From the NCBI GenBank assembly GCA_004561445.1, contig SFVX01000001.1, forward strand, positions 630,266-694,265: a stretch of DNA of 64,000 nt, written 5' to 3'. The position numbers were made by a program, and so were the translations under genes. Positions 42,527-52,400 of the stretch are shown in pieces; position 1 is the stretch's first letter; each line of letters opens with the position of its first letter. Source of the stretch: a bacterium. Lineage in GTDB: Bacteria > Patescibacteriota > Saccharimonadia > Saccharimonadales > Saccharimonadaceae. Below the pieces are notes generated by a model. That model worked only from the letters and a program-made list of their open reading frames with translations. It was not told where the DNA came from and searched no databases.

Positions 42527-43081
42527 CTATTTAAGGTGTTTAGTGCTGCGGAATTGATAAAAAGCGCCGACGACAACCATTATGATTGTGATGATAAGGC
42601 TAGTAGTTGGATTACTGATGGCTGGAATGAGGCTAATGATGGAGCTTGCAAGCTGCGTGCCGCCAGCATAACTCGTAAGCAGGATAATAGCTGGGCGCAT
42701 GATGCTGATAGCTACGGTTCCGACAACGCAGCCGACAATAATAGCAATGCCAAAAGTTAACCATGAAAGTTCAAGCGCGCCAGAATCGACGAAATTGAAG
42801 TATGTAATTAAAGTGAGACCGATTCCTATTAAGAAAATACAGACACGTTCGACGGAAATTCCGATGAGCGACATGAGAAGTCCTACGAGAAATGGAAGTA
42901 TATTGATGAAAAATGGGTCGATGCCCTGCATATATGGCGTAACGTGTGGCAATAAGAAATTGCCAAGGTCTAGGCCGATTACGAACCAGACAATGGCAAA
43001 TGCAATGCGCTTCAATCGATAGCCAAAGAAACACAAAACAATACTAATAATGATTCCTATTATGATAGATACGTAGTCCAT
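42527..43081 (-). CDS. Polytopic membrane protein, TMEM198/DUF4203-like
   Basis: 184 residues with seven closely packed hydrophobic helices and very short loops (YVSIIIGIIISIVLCFFGYR, FFINILPFLVGLLMSLIGI, and so on). Gly-rich, small-loop architecture resembles DUF4203/TMEM198 proteins, but the resemblance is by pattern only. TATAAT ends 6 nt before the ATG (leaderless type). Function unknown. Confidence 0.6.
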   Translation of the reverse strand: MDYVSIIIGIIISIVLCFFGYRLKRIAFAIVWFVIGLDLGNFLLPHVTPYMQGIDPFFINILPFLVGLLMSLIGISVERVCIFLIGIGLTLITYFNFVDSGALELSWLTFGIAIIVGCVVGTVAISIMRPAIILLTSYAGGTQLASSIISLIPAISNPTTSLIITIIMVVVGAFYQFRSTKHLK

Positions 43082-43088
43082 AAGTTTA

Positions 43089-44015
43089 TTATACCCCTTC
43101 GGCGATTTGTAAAATAATAATTCCTGTTACACACAAAACCGTACCGATGAGGTGCGCAATGATAATATGGCGATGCAAATGCTCGCGCCCAAATTTTGGC
43201 CAACGCTTAGTGAGAATGATTCCTAATAAGAAAGTTAGGATGAGTTCGAGTGAGTTGGTGAGGGCGCTAACGACCGCTGCGACGCCTAGAATAAGTGCGA
43301 GGCGACTAGTAAATTCGGCTGCGATGCAGAGTAGCTGATTAAGTGCGATCACGCCAAGTGATTGCAATGGTTTCTTGGCGGTAACTTCTTTGAAGCGTTT
43401 GCGCCAGCTTGGATTTGCAAGACTTAAAGCTACATCCGAAAGTCCGCGCCCCAGCAAGAAGTAAACGAAGAAAGTTGTGTAATTGTTTTCATTGCCGGCG
43501 TGCGTACTAATAATGCCTGACAGTGCCAGTAAAAACACGTATAAAACTAGGAGTGCGCCGGCGCGAATTTGCATTTGGCGGCTTTTCTTGTGCTTGCGGC
43601 TAAGAATAATAATAGCGGGCGCAATCATGATAATAATTAGCGCAATTATCTGTGGCACGGAAATCGCTTCATGAAAGAATAGTGCGCCGGCCAATAGATA
43701 AAATAAGGGCTGAATTTGGTAAAAAATCGCAGCGCCCGTGGCTTCTTCGTTTTTGAGTGCAATGTAATACGGAATAGACGAAACTGAGGCTAGTACGCCA
43801 GACAGCATAAAAAGCCCCATATTTAACAAGGGCACTTCGTCGATATTAAAAAGCACGGCCGTCAGTAAGGCAAAAACTAGATAAGTTGCACCATTAAAAA
43901 CTTTAAGTGCTTGTGGCTTTTTGTTTTTAAAAATCACATCCGTAATATAATTGTCGAGAAAAGCGGTGATAGAATAAATGCCCGCTGTAATGATGCATAA
44001 AATTAACCAAAGCAT
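43089..44015 (-). CDS. EamA/DMT-family transporter
   Basis: 308 residues, ten helices in two five-helix EamA repeats, with conserved GATYLVFALLTAV and VLASVSSIPYYIALKNEEATGA in repeat 1 and ALILGVAAVVSALTNSLELIL in repeat 2. Drug/metabolite exporter superfamily; substrate unknown. The start at 44015 is chosen over 44021 because TACAAT ends 7 nt before it, as in other genes here. Divergent from the GH97 gene. Confidence 0.8.
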   Translation of the reverse strand: MLWLILCIITAGIYSITAFLDNYITDVIFKNKKPQALKVFNGATYLVFALLTAVLFNIDEVPLLNMGLFMLSGVLASVSSIPYYIALKNEEATGAAIFYQIQPLFYLLAGALFFHEAISVPQIIALIIIMIAPAIIILSRKHKKSRQMQIRAGALLVLYVFLLALSGIISTHAGNENNYTTFFVYFLLGRGLSDVALSLANPSWRKRFKEVTAKKPLQSLGVIALNQLLCIAAEFTSRLALILGVAAVVSALTNSLELILTFLLGIILTKRWPKFGREHLHRHIIIAHLIGTVLCVTGIIILQIAEGV

Positions 44016-44041
44016 TAGCATAATTGTACTACATTTTGTGT

Positions 44042-44077
44042 TACAATAAGCTTATGTTAACGAGGATTATTTTGTGA
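44042..44077 (+). promoter_or_regulatory. Promoter and coupled 7-codon upstream ORF of the GH97 gene
   Basis: TACAAT (44042-44047), six bases, then ATG TTA ACG AGG ATT ATT TTG TGA (44054-44077, peptide MLTRIIL). Its stop overlaps the GTG start of the glycosidase (GTGA). The uORF itself contains the AGG that would serve as the glycosidase ribosome-binding site. Confidence 0.5.
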
Positions 44078-46041
44078 GCTTTTTCGGTGATCTCTTCAAA
44101 AAGTCAAAAACCGATGCGATCTATGAGGTGAAGTCTCCAAATTCTCGCGTTGTTCTGACATTTATGTTGGATCGTGGGCAGATTTCTTATTATGTCAAAA
44201 AAGACGACAAGGTGATTGTGCGTCAGTCGCGCTTGGGGATTGCGCTCAAAGATGCGGCGCCACTGGCGGATGGTTTCGGGATTGTGCGCGCGTATTCGCG
44301 CATGGTGGATGATACTTGGAAAGCTTACTGGGGTGAGCAACATGTAATTCGCAACAATTACAATGAAACTGCGATTTATCTTGAGGAAACCGAGCGCCCT
44401 GCCCGTCTTTTAACTTTACGTTTTCGCGTTTACGATGATGGCGTGGCGTTTCGCTACGAGATTCCGGCTCAGCCTGAGATGAAAAATATGGTTGTCTCGG
44501 ATGAGCTAACAGAATTTGCAGTGGATGCAAACAGCCGCTCGTGGAGTATTCCGGCCTACCAGCCAGACCGCTATGAGTATGAATATATTGAGCACCCAGT
44601 GCATGCGTTGACGGATTCGGTACATACACCGCTGACGATTGCGACGCCGACCGGCTACTATATTTCGATTCACGAGGCGGCGCTATACAACTACGGTGCA
44701 ATGACGCTGAAGCTAAATAATGGCAATTTGAAGTCGGATATCACTCCACTGTCTGATGGTATGCGCGCTTATGTGGAGCTGCCATTTTCGACACCGTGGC
44801 GCACGATTATTATTGGCCACGATGCGTTGGATCTCACGACTTCGCGCATGATTTTGAACCTCAATGATGCGCCGCGTGAGGATTTTTCGTGGGTAGAACC
44901 GACGAAATTCATGGGAATTTGGTGGGCGATGTATGTTGGTGAGTGGACCTGGGCGCCAGGTGAGCGTCATGGTGCGACGACTGAGCATGCGATGCAATAC
45001 ATTGATGCTTGTAAAAATCTTGGTATTCCGGCACTGCTAGTGGAGGGTTGGAATGACGGTTGGGAGGGTGACTGGCTAGAAAACGGTGCCAACAACAAGT
45101 TCTGCGAAGCGACGCCAGATTTTGATATGAAGATTGTAACAGACTATGGTCGCGCCAATGGCGTGGAGTTGGTTGGCCATCATGAGACAGTGGGCTTTAT
45201 CGATAATTACGAAGCGCAGATGGAAGATGCCTTCAAGTTCTATCAGAAGTATGGTATTCGTTATATCAAGACGGGTTATGCTGGGTCTAAGATGGTGATT
45301 AATGGTCGTCGAGAGTTTCATCACTCACAGCTGGGCGTATTGCACTACCAAAAGACGGTCGAGCTCGCCGCAAAGTATCATATCATGTTGGACATTCACG
45401 AGCCGATCAAAGGTACAGGTATCGAGCGCACTTATCCGAACTTGATGACGCGTGAAGGTGCGCGTGGCCAAGAGTACGAAGGTGGCGCAATACAGCCGTC
45501 GCACGCGTGTTTCTTGCCATATACGCGCCTCTTAGCGGGCGGGATGGATTATACGCCGGGAATTCTTGATGTGACGAACTTTGCGAAGCGCATGTCAACC
45601 ACGATTACGCGCCAGTTGGCCTACTATCTGACGATTTACTCGCCGATGCAGATGGCGGCCGATCGTCCGCAGATTTATGAGAATATGGCGCCGGATTTGT
45701 TTGAGTTTATTCGCGATGTGCCAGTAAAATGGGAACGCACGATTCCGCTTCTGGGTGAAGTTGGTAAGAGCTTCGTATTGGCGCGCCAAGCTTGGGAATC
45801 GAGTGACTGGTATATTGGCGGTATTACGAATGAAGAAGCGCGTCGCGTGGATCTTTATATCGATTTCTTGGAGCCGCAAGTGAACTATGTGGCGAAGATT
45901 TATCGCGACTCGGAAGACGCACATTACCGCGATCACCAGCTGGGCCATGTGGTGGAAGAGCGCATTGTGCGTAACGGCGACCATGTTGAGATGTATATGG
46001 CGCCTGGTGGCGGATTTGCGATTAAGCTGCATAAACAATAA
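44074..46041 (+). CDS. Glycoside hydrolase family 97
   Basis: 655 residues, GTG start at 44074. N-terminal beta-sandwich (about 1-240), then a catalytic TIM barrel with FMGIWWAMYVGEWTWAPG, LLVEGWNDGWEGDW, ELVGHHETVG, and LDIHEPIKGTGIERTYPNLM followed by TREGARGQEYEG, the signature region of SusB-like GH97 that holds the catalytic and Ca2+-binding glutamates. A C-terminal beta domain follows. GH97 enzymes are mostly Bacteroidetes alpha-glucosidases or alpha-galactosidases exported to the periplasm; this one lacks a signal peptide, so it may act on imported oligosaccharides. Codon use is visibly more GC-rich than nearby small genes, and acquisition by transfer is plausible but not shown. Confidence 0.9.
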   Translation: MSFFGDLFKKSKTDAIYEVKSPNSRVVLTFMLDRGQISYYVKKDDKVIVRQSRLGIALKDAAPLADGFGIVRAYSRMVDDTWKAYWGEQHVIRNNYNETAIYLEETERPARLLTLRFRVYDDGVAFRYEIPAQPEMKNMVVSDELTEFAVDANSRSWSIPAYQPDRYEYEYIEHPVHALTDSVHTPLTIATPTGYYISIHEAALYNYGAMTLKLNNGNLKSDITPLSDGMRAYVELPFSTPWRTIIIGHDALDLTTSRMILNLNDAPREDFSWVEPTKFMGIWWAMYVGEWTWAPGERHGATTEHAMQYIDACKNLGIPALLVEGWNDGWEGDWLENGANNKFCEATPDFDMKIVTDYGRANGVELVGHHETVGFIDNYEAQMEDAFKFYQKYGIRYIKTGYAGSKMVINGRREFHHSQLGVLHYQKTVELAAKYHIMLDIHEPIKGTGIERTYPNLMTREGARGQEYEGGAIQPSHACFLPYTRLLAGGMDYTPGILDVTNFAKRMSTTITRQLAYYLTIYSPMQMAADRPQIYENMAPDLFEFIRDVPVKWERTIPLLGEVGKSFVLARQAWESSDWYIGGITNEEARRVDLYIDFLEPQVNYVAKIYRDSEDAHYRDHQLGHVVEERIVRNGDHVEMYMAPGGGFAIKLHKQ

Positions 46042-46070
46042 AAAACGCCCCCCTTCAGGGGGCGTTTTGT
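46042..46070 (+). terminator. Terminator of the GH97 gene
   Basis: AAAACGCCCCC-cttca-GGGGGCGTTTT perfect 11-bp stem. Confidence 0.85.
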
Positions 46071-46149
46071 TAAAATTATTACTGGTCAAGCATAAGAAAA
46101 ATACTCTATTATTCTTGTGTTTTATATCTAAAAATGCAATAATATAAGC

Positions 46150-46512
46150 ATGAGGACCTTTAAGTTAAAACAATTTAAAGCGAAAACAAACATTGAAAAA
46201 AATCAAGGAAGAACACCAAGGCATTACAAAACGATGCGTATTGGGCTAGTGCTTGCAGCAATGATGTTTGGCGGGGTCTTTTATGGACTTGCTACAATGC
46301 ATACACCAGAGACGGAGGCGATCGAACCTTCAAGCTTTAATGCTGGTTATCTGATTGACGATTCTGTTTTTTATAATCCAAATACGATGACGGTGGCAGA
46401 GATTCAGAAGCTTCTCGACGAAAAGTCGCCAGCTTGCGATATGTGGGGGACAGGATTAATTTCGGGGCGCAAATACCCAGATGGAACTTGGGTGCCGGCG
46501 GGTACATTCTGC
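46150..46512 (+). pseudogene. Truncated secreted FYNP-type protein
   Basis: From MRTFKLKQFKAK: a basic start, membrane or signal helix (about 33-53), then SFNAGYLIDDSVFYNPNTMT and VAEIQKLLDEKSPACDMWG, ending near YPDGTWVPAGT. The N-terminus resembles secreted proteins of this lineage, and the FYNP motif after the signal is also present in both giant hydrolases here. From about 46505 the sequence is the antisense of the convergent helicase gene, and the remaining ~70 codons are out-of-place. So the gene is cut off by a recombination junction and is most likely non-functional. Confidence 0.6.
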
Positions 46513-48476
46513 TCGGGGTGGGCCTTTTTGTACTTTTTAAAATTCTCATACGAAAGAAAGTCGTCGCCAATTGCCTCGTCGACCGTCTTGAGAATTTTGG
46601 CTGCTTGTTCAAAAGTAAGCCCATTGTCCTCGATGCCAATTCTAATGCGAAAAGCTTCTGCCCAACTATGTCGTTTTCCGCTAATTTGGCAGACTGTGTC
46701 CGTGCAAGGACATCTACTGCCGTAATTTAGCTGAAAATTGCGATACTCAGCCATAGTGGGAATGCGACCGTATTGTTCATAAGCTTGACGCATGAATGTT
46801 GCGATCTCCTCATCCGTCCATGGCATATAGCTTGAGTCAATCTCGTAACCTAGCTTTTGGTAAACCTCGCGATAATTCTTGTATCCTACTCGATTGAGCG
46901 ATTCGACTGACGGTACGGCGTTTTTGTGCGACTTTGCATAGCATCGAAGCTCGATTTGGTTTGGAACTTTTCCGAGTTTGATTGCGATTCTGTCTAGCGC
47001 AGCCTCAACTCCATCCTTCGTCCAAGCCTTGCATTTTATATCTGGATAGGCTTTCTGCTGGACGTCCGTCAGAGCAACTTCTGGCCCTAGGAATGATTTG
47101 ATGAAATACATAGATGGTATTCCGTCTTTGCCGAGATCTAATTTTCCCACAATTCGGCCATTAGCTTCTCTAAAATCTACGAAGCGTTGAACGATATCCG
47201 ACCAGATCGCATCTTTCGAGCAATTTTCCCAGTTTGGAAAGCTTTGTCGATGAACAATGCGGCCTTCGGCGTATTCGATGAGCGCAATGATGTCTTCTTC
47301 GCGTTCCTGAAACTCTGGCGTGTCCATTTCGATTGAGAGTAGTTCTCCGGTGCATCTGCTCCTATGGTATGAATAACGCCCGATTGAACTTTTGAATTCT
47401 CTTTTGAGTTGAAAGAGCATACTCAGTCGATCGATAGACGATACGAAATCTAATACAAGAACCTCATCCTTATTCTTGGCGCGACGGAGGCCGCGGCCGA
47501 GCTGCTGTGAGAAGATGATCTTGGACTGAGTGACGCGCAGGAAGACGATTACGTCTGTCCTTGGTACATCTATGCCCTCATTTAGGATATCGACGGCGCA
47601 AATCGTCTTGATCGTGCCTTCGCGGTAGCCTTTGAGGCTAATATTGCGCTCGGTGGTGGTCATACCGGAATGGATTACGGCGACGTTACCCATGAGCCTC
47701 GCAATATGTTCGGCGTGTGCTATAGACTGACAGAAGATGACCGTAGTTGGATCTTCTCTGTTCTTGATTTCATCCTTGATAATTCGGACGATCTCTTCAT
47801 CGCGCTTTGGCAGAAAAATCTCGCGATTTAGCTGCGAGAGTGTGTAGCGATTACCGGAATCGAGGATGAACTTTAGGTTCTGCAGTTCGTCGGTTTTGAT
47901 ACGGTACTTAACGCGAGATAGCCATCTGTCGCGAATCGCATCGACGAGACGGTATTCAAATACTGTTTCGCCGAAGATTTCGCTAAGGTCGGCGTCGTCG
48001 ACTCTATCTGGCGTTGCAGTCATTCCCAGTAGAAACTGTGGTCGAAAATACTCGATAGCCTTTCGGTAAGTTTCGGCTGGTGCGTGGTGTGCTTCGTCGA
48101 CAAGGATATAATCGAACTCGCAAGGGTCGAAATCGTCGAGATGGAGGTTTACTGATTGTAGATTTGCAAATAGGAAATCGGTTCGCCTCCTCGTCTTTTG
48201 AGCGTGATTATACATGCCGTAGCTATAAATGTCGCCGAAGCTGCGTTTGAACACGTCTTTGGTTTGGTTGAGAATTGCTTCGGAATGGCAAAGAATAAGA
48301 ACACGCTCATTGTCTGAGTTGTCCTCGAAGAATTGCTTGATGTCGAAGATGCTCGTCATGGTTTTACCTAACCCTGACGCCATAACGACGAGCGCTTTGG
48401 CTTTGCCTGATTCTCGAGTAGCTTTAAGGCTTTCGAGACAAGCCTGCTGATAACTTTTGGGTGTATAAGCGTTAAT
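46404..48476 (-). CDS. SF2 helicase with C-terminal homing-endonuclease-associated repeats, ATT start
   Basis: 690 residues if begun at ATT 48476. The protein starts INAYTPKSYQQACLESL (Q-like motif), then Walker A VVMASGLGKTM, DEAH box VDEAHHAP, GMTATPDR, and helicase C domain with SGMTTTERNISLKGYREG, LNEGIDVPRTDVIVFLR and QQLGRGLRRAK. The C-terminal part has two W-x4-E...G-x-P-t repeats (AWTKDGVEAAL, PWTDEEIATFM...GRIPTMAEYR) like the repeats found with HNH enzymes. The SD AAAGGAGG sits 8 nt before ATT and no ATG/GTG/TTG is in frame upstream of codon 32. The last ~36 codons (after about KKAHPEQN) are antisense to the truncated gene, so the natural C-terminus is lost. Confidence 0.75.
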   Translation of the reverse strand: MNAYTPKSYQQACLESLKATRESGKAKALVVMASGLGKTMTSIFDIKQFFEDNSDNERVLILCHSEAILNQTKDVFKRSFGDIYSYGMYNHAQKTRRRTDFLFANLQSVNLHLDDFDPCEFDYILVDEAHHAPAETYRKAIEYFRPQFLLGMTATPDRVDDADLSEIFGETVFEYRLVDAIRDRWLSRVKYRIKTDELQNLKFILDSGNRYTLSQLNREIFLPKRDEEIVRIIKDEIKNREDPTTVIFCQSIAHAEHIARLMGNVAVIHSGMTTTERNISLKGYREGTIKTICAVDILNEGIDVPRTDVIVFLRVTQSKIIFSQQLGRGLRRAKNKDEVLVLDFVSSIDRLSMLFQLKREFKSSIGRYSYHRSRCTGELLSIEMDTPEFQEREEDIIALIEYAEGRIVHRQSFPNWENCSKDAIWSDIVQRFVDFREANGRIVGKLDLGKDGIPSMYFIKSFLGPEVALTDVQQKAYPDIKCKAWTKDGVEAALDRIAIKLGKVPNQIELRCYAKSHKNAVPSVESLNRVGYKNYREVYQKLGYEIDSSYMPWTDEEIATFMRQAYEQYGRIPTMAEYRNFQLNYGSRCPCTDTVCQISGKRHSWAEAFRIRIGIEDNGLTFEQAAKILKTVDEAIGDDFLSYENFKKYKKAHPEQNVPAGTQVPSGYLRPEINPVPHISQAGDFSSRSF

Positions 48477-48484
48477 GGTAGCCC

Positions 48485-48640
48485 CCTCCTTTGGAGAAAA
48501 ATCTCGCCATTATCGGCGGAACAGAGCGTGTGAGATGCGATCTGTTCTGCCGATAATCTTTTTGGGAGCAGATATAAAGGTGCAAAAAGCAAGCAATAGC
48601 TCTATATCTATATTATACACCAAAATGCTCAAAATGTCAA
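48485..48640 (-). promoter_or_regulatory. Helicase promoter and 17-bp stem-loop leader
   Basis: Perfect consensus promoter on the minus strand: TTGACA (48635-48640), 17-nt spacer, TATAAT (48612-48617). The leader holds a 17-bp inverted repeat with one mismatch (48541-48557 with 48509-48525; loop of 15) ending just before AAAGGAGG (48485-48492). Confidence 0.75.
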
Positions 48641-48673
48641 TAGCTGGGCGCTTTACGGAGGCGCAGGATTAGA

Positions 48674-49438
48674 CTATTGCGATAAATGCTGGTTGCCATG
48701 GCCATTTGAATCGACATAATCTTCGTATGCTTTGCATACGCCATGATCGACTTGAACTGGAATCTGATCTTTGGAAATACCATACTTAGTCAAGAGGCTT
48801 TTGGCTTTCTCGATTGCCTCGTCCTCTGCTTTTTTATCATTGCAGCGCGCCTCTACGCCAACTTCGAGCTTGGCCTGATTATTGACGTGTTTAATAGTGT
48901 ATTTTAGTTCATTATTTTCAATTTCGCGATAAGGAAGCAAGTTTGCTATATTTGCATCAATAGATGAATGAAAATTCGTACCAACACAAAATGTCTCGGG
49001 CCATTTTGCGACGTCTGATTTTGTACAAGATAGACCCACTCCGTAGAAATTATTAACTCCGTGAGTAATGGATGCCAGGTAGGTCATTTTAGCGTTTTCG
49101 ACATCGATTAGAACTTCAATCTGCGTACTAGATTCGCTAGTTCCATTTATTTTATATTCTTTATAGCTTCCCTCGCGAAAAGCGATATTTATTTCTTCAT
49201 CATCTGGAACTTCGGAGATGCTTCGAATATGCTCGCGCAAGGCTTTCATATCGTTAGAATCTAGTGTTATGCCTTTGTTCTCCGATTTTAGGCTGTTCTC
49301 ATTTTTTATTTTTACGCCAAAATCGTTGTTATTTAAAAGCGATATTACGACGCCCGCTACAATAACTATTAATATGAAGGATGTAGCTAATAATATCACG
49401 AGAATTTTTCGACGACGAATTATCTGTTGTTCATCCAT
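48674..49438 (-). CDS. Module 2: single-pass membrane protein
   Basis: 254 residues. Basic N-terminus with RRR, one membrane helix (about 11-33), and an extracytoplasmic domain with cysteines and ETFCVGTNFHSSI, paralogous to the third gene of module 1. A long polar C-terminus includes KAKSLLTKYGISKDQIPV. It follows the hydrolase gene by 9 bp with AAGGAGG before its ATG, so it is in the same operon. Function unknown. Confidence 0.7.
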   Translation of the reverse strand: MDEQQIIRRRKILVILLATSFILIVIVAGVVISLLNNNDFGVKIKNENSLKSENKGITLDSNDMKALREHIRSISEVPDDEEINIAFREGSYKEYKINGTSESSTQIEVLIDVENAKMTYLASITHGVNNFYGVGLSCTKSDVAKWPETFCVGTNFHSSIDANIANLLPYREIENNELKYTIKHVNNQAKLEVGVEARCNDKKAEDEAIEKAKSLLTKYGISKDQIPVQVDHGVCKAYEDYVDSNGHGNQHLSQ

Positions 49439-49447
49439 AATTCCTCC

Positions 49448-52400
49448 TTATTTTAATAGTCCGTCGGTATACGCATAAACGACGCCTGTGTTTGTCCAGT
49501 CAGAGAGATTATACTCATGTGCTCCAATCCAGTCTACGCTGGTCCTACATCCAGCTTCGCCAATAATAATTTTATTGTTTGCCTCATCTATGCCTAAGAC
49601 TACGCCAGTGTGTCCTTCCGCACTACTACTTCCCTTGCTAAAGATGGCGTATGGTTTTGGTACTTTTCCACCGTCTTTAAAGCCATAGCCTAATAGTGCT
49701 CCAACTACTTGCGATCCATCTGGTAGACCGTTGATTCCTTCAACAGTTGTATATCGATGGACGAAGTAGAGTGAGAATTCTACGCAGTTTGCAAGTGATG
49801 CGCCACAGCCTTCTGGAAAGTCATTGGCTTTAATGTTCCATGGATCGTCTACTTGTGGGCTTGGGAGATTTTTGTACTCCTCCATGAACTTCTGCGCCTG
49901 CTCTAGGGTCATGCCGCCAGCTGGAAGGCTGCCAGTACTACAAGTTTCCATTCCAGAACCACTGTCGCTATCTGGGAGTTGCTCCCAGAGTTTATTCATA
50001 ACTTCGACGGTCCAGGAGTCGGGTTTTGCGTTAGTTCCGTTGGTATTGTCGATATGTAGGTGAGCTTGCGTGTTTTGAGCGCACTGCGGAGCGCCAACGG
50101 CGGAAATTTCAGCGCCGGCCTCGACGTGATCGCCGGCAGATACTTTGGATGCGGTAAGATCGAGGTGCCCAAGCCAGTAGTAGTTACCGTCGTCGCCCTC
50201 AAGCCCAATTTGGCCACACTTATCCCACCAATCCGATGGTACGCTATTTTTATACTCACTAGAATATGCGATTGTCCCAGAGGTAAAAGCGACGACAGGC
50301 GCTCCAGATGAGAAGTACATTAGATCGTCGGGAGTGCCACCATATTCGCTAGCCTCGCTGCCCGATACTAGCTCCATTGCAAGCCCCATGTCGACCGCAT
50401 GATAATCATGATGACAGCTAAGACTTGGGCATGGTAGTTTTGATAGTACGCTTTCAAAATCGCCACCCGGATTTAAGTAATTTGCTTTTGTAGCGCCCGC
50501 GAGCGGAAATGCGTAAGTATGCCCCTCAATTTCCATTGTTGTGACGCCGCCAATTGTCTTAGCGCAACACGCGTCGGACTGGGCGCCAGCCGTGCTGTTT
50601 CCTGCAGGTGCGTTGTCGCCTTCATAGCCGAATGGGTCGCCTTCCTTTGTGTCTGGATCCGCCCAGCCCCAGAAGGTCCAGACTGCGCCGCTTCCGAATA
50701 GCTCGGTAATTTTAGTAATTCCGCGTTTGAATTGCGAGCGATCGCTTACATCGATGGCTTGGCCGTCGTTTTCGGCTTTTATCCATTGCGATGTGCCAGT
50801 AGCATGTTGGACTACTTCTGGCGGAAGAGTGCGTTTGCCTTCGCCAAGTACTTCTTTGACGGCTTTTACGTATGATTCTTCGCCGTAGTTTTCGTCGTAG
50901 GCTTGACCGGTCCCGTCGGAATACCAACCACCGTTTTTAATATAATTTATGAGCTCTTCGATATTTCCTTTTTTATCTGGATGCTTTTGCTCAAAAAGAT
51001 TAGCCATTTGCGAGACTTCGGTTTTGATCGTATTTACCGAGCCACCATTTTCCGCATTAGCCATGGATGCCATGCCTTTTGCTTGAGCTTCAGTCATTTC
51101 ATACTTTTCACCGTTCCAGATTTCGTCGCCGCTAGTACCGTCCTGTGGGTTGCAACACTCGTCTACTGTCATTGGTGTAGTACTGTCGTTGATGGTGTCG
51201 ATAAAGAGCTGAAAGAACTTTTTAGCAGCTTCAGCATCCTTTTCGTGTACACCATCAGAGCCAAGGTAGTCTGAGACTTTATCTTTAATTAGCGCCTCCC
51301 AGTCGGCGACGAAGACGTCGGAATTATCTTTTGCAAAATCGCGTACTACTTGGTTGTATGTGCTATAGTTGATCGTCGTAGTGTAGGCAGTCATGAATAT
51401 AATAATCTGTGCGCCGGCGTCTCGCGCTGTATCATGGACCGACTGCAAGTCGTTCTTTGTCACTGAGTTTCCGTCATTTGTTGAAAGCTCAAAAACTAGA
51501 ATGTCGCGAACTTTATTTTGTGTTTTGAGTTTGTTTAGGATAGTCATGCCAGATTCGCCGCCAGCGGATTCAGCTGCATCCATCTTAAAGTGTTTGCTGG
51601 ATTTAGCATAAATATCTACCGCTGAGAGCATGTCTTTTAATGTCGATTCATAAATTGCGGTTAGCGAGTCGCCTATCCAGGTAAGATTGCTACCATCGGT
51701 AATCGTGACGCCGCTTGTTCCCTGGGTGACGGTGCCTTTACCGGAGTACTCGTCAAAAAAATTTTGTGCATGATTGCGACGCTCCTCGGTGCCCTGATAT
51801 AGTTCACCTTTGTAGGGCTCGTAGTATAGAATTGGCGTACAGCGAACATCTGGATTATATACGGCTCGTTCGAAAAGCGTTAAGAATACCTCAGTAGCTT
51901 CGCCGATAGATTTTGATTTCTGAATTTCCTGAGTCCAGTTACCTTCGTTAGCTTCCCATACGTAATCTAGCTGGATTTGTAGTATTTTATCTCTTGTGCC
52001 TGCTGGGATTGACTCGTCTGATTCGCCGTATTTTGCCCTATTTGTGTAATATTCGGTCAGTCCGGCATCATCTAGTGTTTTCCATAGTTTTGCGTGATAT
52101 TGTCTTGCAAATTGAAAAACGCCCCAGTAGCTATCGTTTGATGCCCTGGTTACAACGGCGCCCGATTCTCCGATGGCGTTGCCCATGATTCCGGCCACCT
52201 GCATGTCGTTAAGGCCTTTGCCGATAAAATAGTTCCAAACTTTTTCGGCGTTCGTGTCGCCAGATAGTACGGTACTACCACTATTATTACCTTCGCCGTT
52301 ACATTCGTCTGGATTATAGAACATAATATTATTGGCGGCAAATTTATCCAAGAAGTCTTCGACGGCCGCAAAAGTTCTAGGCGTATTTAGCTGTGTTAGT

